From positions 1 to 5,746 of the forward strand of contig WRCU01000113.1 of NCBI GenBank assembly GCA_009783805.1: a stretch of 5,746 nt of DNA, written 5' to 3'. Source of the DNA: Oscillospiraceae bacterium. GTDB lineage: Bacteria; Bacillota; Clostridia; WRCU01. A program made the translations under genes and the position numbers. The notes under the pieces were generated by a model. It did no database searches. It had not been told where the DNA came from and saw nothing but the letters and a program-made list of their open reading frames with translations. Shown here piece after piece: positions 4,820 to 5,746 of this stretch (within the stretch, counting starts at the first letter, position 1; the number at the start of each line of letters is the position of its first letter).

Positions 4820-5746
4820 ATGGGCGAGGTACTGTCGCAGGCCGAGCTAGACGCGCTGCTGTCCGGATTCTATCAGGGCGGCGACGAAGCCGTGGCTCAG
4901 GATGGGGGGGCGAAGGCGGCCGCGGCCGATCCGGTCCCGGCGAAGGCCCCGTCAGCCTCGGGCAGGGGCGGCCCCGTCCTGACCCTTTCGCCGATGGAGA
5001 TGGACGCGCTGGGTGAGATAGGCAACATAAGCATGGGCACCTCGGCCACGACGCTCGTGGCGCTCCTGGGGCACAAGGTGACGATAACCACCCCGAAGGT
5101 GACGGTCACCACGTGGGAGGAGCTGTGCAAGAACTACGGCCACCCATTCGTGGCCGTGAGGATCGAGTACACGAAGGGCCTTTCGGGCAGCAACCTCCTG
5201 ATACTCAACATGGGGGACGCCCAGATCATAACGAACCTCATGCTCGGGCTGGACCCGATGGGCGGCGGCGACGAGGGGCTCAACGAGATACATATGAGCG
5301 CCATCAGCGAGGCCATGAACCAGATGATGGGTTCGTCCGCCACGTCCATGTCGTCCATCTTCTCGAAGAAGGTGGACATATCGCCGCCGACCGCCTTCAA
5401 CATAACGTTTGAGAGCCTTTTCGCCTCGGGCGACTACAACGACGGGGAGCTGATCGCCAAGATCTCCTTCGACATGGAGATAGAGGGGCTGCTCAAGAGC
5501 GAGATCATGCAGCTGCTGCCGATGGAGTTCGCCAAGTCGCTCGTCCAGAATCTGATGGAAAGCCATGACGGGTCGCTGGACGGGGGGGCCGCCGAGCGGG
5601 GGCCGTCCGAGGCGTCCCAGCAGTCCCAGGCCGTTCCGGGCGGCCCCGCGTCGCAGCCGGCGATGGCCGAGGCCGTGCCGCAGCCCATGCCGGCGCCAAT
5701 GCCGCAGCCCATGCCGGCGCCCATGCCGGCACCCATGCCGCAGCCC
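4820..5746 (+). CDS. fliY: Flagellar motor switch phosphatase FliY, 3'-truncated
   Basis: 309 residues are visible and the frame is still open at the window end. The protein is a C-ring component and CheY-P phosphatase. LSQAELDALLSG (5-16) resembles the FliM/CheY-P-binding motif. After an Ala/Pro/Gly linker (about 20-54) comes a CheC-like domain (about 55-248). Both phosphatase signatures of the form (D/S)xxxExxNx22P are intact. Site 1 is D62, E66, N69, P92; site 2 is S160, E164, N167, P190. By CheC/CheX/FliY knowledge both sites should be active. From about 249 a Ser/Gly/Ala/Pro/Gln linker begins and turns into a Met-Pro repeat (286-309). The expected C-terminal FliN (SpoA) domain is beyond the window, so a FliY lacking FliN cannot be excluded. 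ATG 4820 is supported by GGAGGAGGGG at the fliM 3' end (4803-4812), indicating coupled translation. Confidence 0.94.
   Translation, partial: MGEVLSQAELDALLSGFYQGGDEAVAQDGGAKAAAADPVPAKAPSASGRGGPVLTLSPMEMDALGEIGNISMGTSATTLVALLGHKVTITTPKVTVTTWEELCKNYGHPFVAVRIEYTKGLSGSNLLILNMGDAQIITNLMLGLDPMGGGDEGLNEIHMSAISEAMNQMMGSSATSMSSIFSKKVDISPPTAFNITFESLFASGDYNDGELIAKISFDMEIEGLLKSEIMQLLPMEFAKSLVQNLMESHDGSLDGGAAERGPSEASQQSQAVPGGPASQPAMAEAVPQPMPAPMPQPMPAPMPAPMPQP
5675..5746 (+). repeat. 12-base tandem repeat coding Met-Pro-(Ala/Gln)-Pro in fliY
   Basis: Six in-frame units of 12 bases fit the pattern (A/G)TG-CCG-(GCN or CAG)-CCN and run to the window end. They encode VPQP, MPAP, MPQP, MPAP, MPAP, MPQP. Unit-to-unit differences are few, so the array could expand or contract by slippage without a frameshift. 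It forms an extended proline-rich tether between the CheC-like domain and whatever follows. The true array length is unknown because the window ends inside it. Confidence 0.85.

Noticed and set aside
4332..4850. Plus-strand open frame of 172 codons overlapping fliM and fliY
   Set aside because: The translation is low-complexity Arg/Gly/Glu/Asp, and fliM in another frame is unmistakable throughout. There is no independent ribosome site.

Overview
The window is a segment of a bacterial flagellar (motility) gene cluster. All genes lie on the + strand, in this order: flgD (5' end cut off), a small conserved flagellar-operon protein of the TIGR02530 type, flgE (hook), fliL, fliM, and fliY (3' end cut off). 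The order flgD / TIGR02530-type / flgE / fliL / fliM / fliY, and a CheC-like FliY in place of plain FliN, are typical of Firmicutes-type and related (for example Synergistota or Thermotogota) flagellar operons. The DNA is GC-rich, yet arginine is mostly AGG and ATA is a frequent isoleucine codon. That codon habit is common in thermophiles and in Synergistota, so a high-GC Synergistota or Clostridia-like organism is my best guess. This is inference only.

Layout. Positions 1-1503 hold flgD and the small flagellar protein, closely spaced. Positions 1504-1615 are a 112-base gap with an AT-rich patch, a sigma-28-like promoter candidate, a GC-rich inverted repeat and a strong ribosome binding site for flgE. 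Positions 1616-2974 are flgE. The 289-base gap 2975-3263 is the main regulatory region. It contains a textbook intrinsic terminator, then an AT-rich island with a good sigma-70/SigA-type promoter. After that comes a leader with a 9-bp perfect long-range stem starting almost exactly at the predicted transcription start. Positions 3264-5746 are fliL, fliM and fliY, closely spaced. No RNA gene, mobile element, CRISPR or minus-strand gene is supported.

How the genes work together. FlgD is the cap on which FlgE subunits polymerise into the hook. The small TIGR02530-type protein travels with hook genes but its function is not established. FliL sits in the membrane beside the stator and motor. FliM and FliY form the C-ring switch: FliM carries the CheY-P-binding N-terminal motif, and FliY carries both a related N-terminal motif and two intact CheC-type phosphatase sites. 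The terminator/promoter pair separates the hook-assembly half from the motor/switch half of the cluster.

Most notable observations: FlgD carries about five related beta-rich modules, including a duplicated ~130-residue two-module unit; there is a structured leader before fliL; the usual flbD (swrD) gene is absent after flgE; and FliY has a 12-base tandem repeat coding a Met-Pro-rich linker, which runs off the window end.
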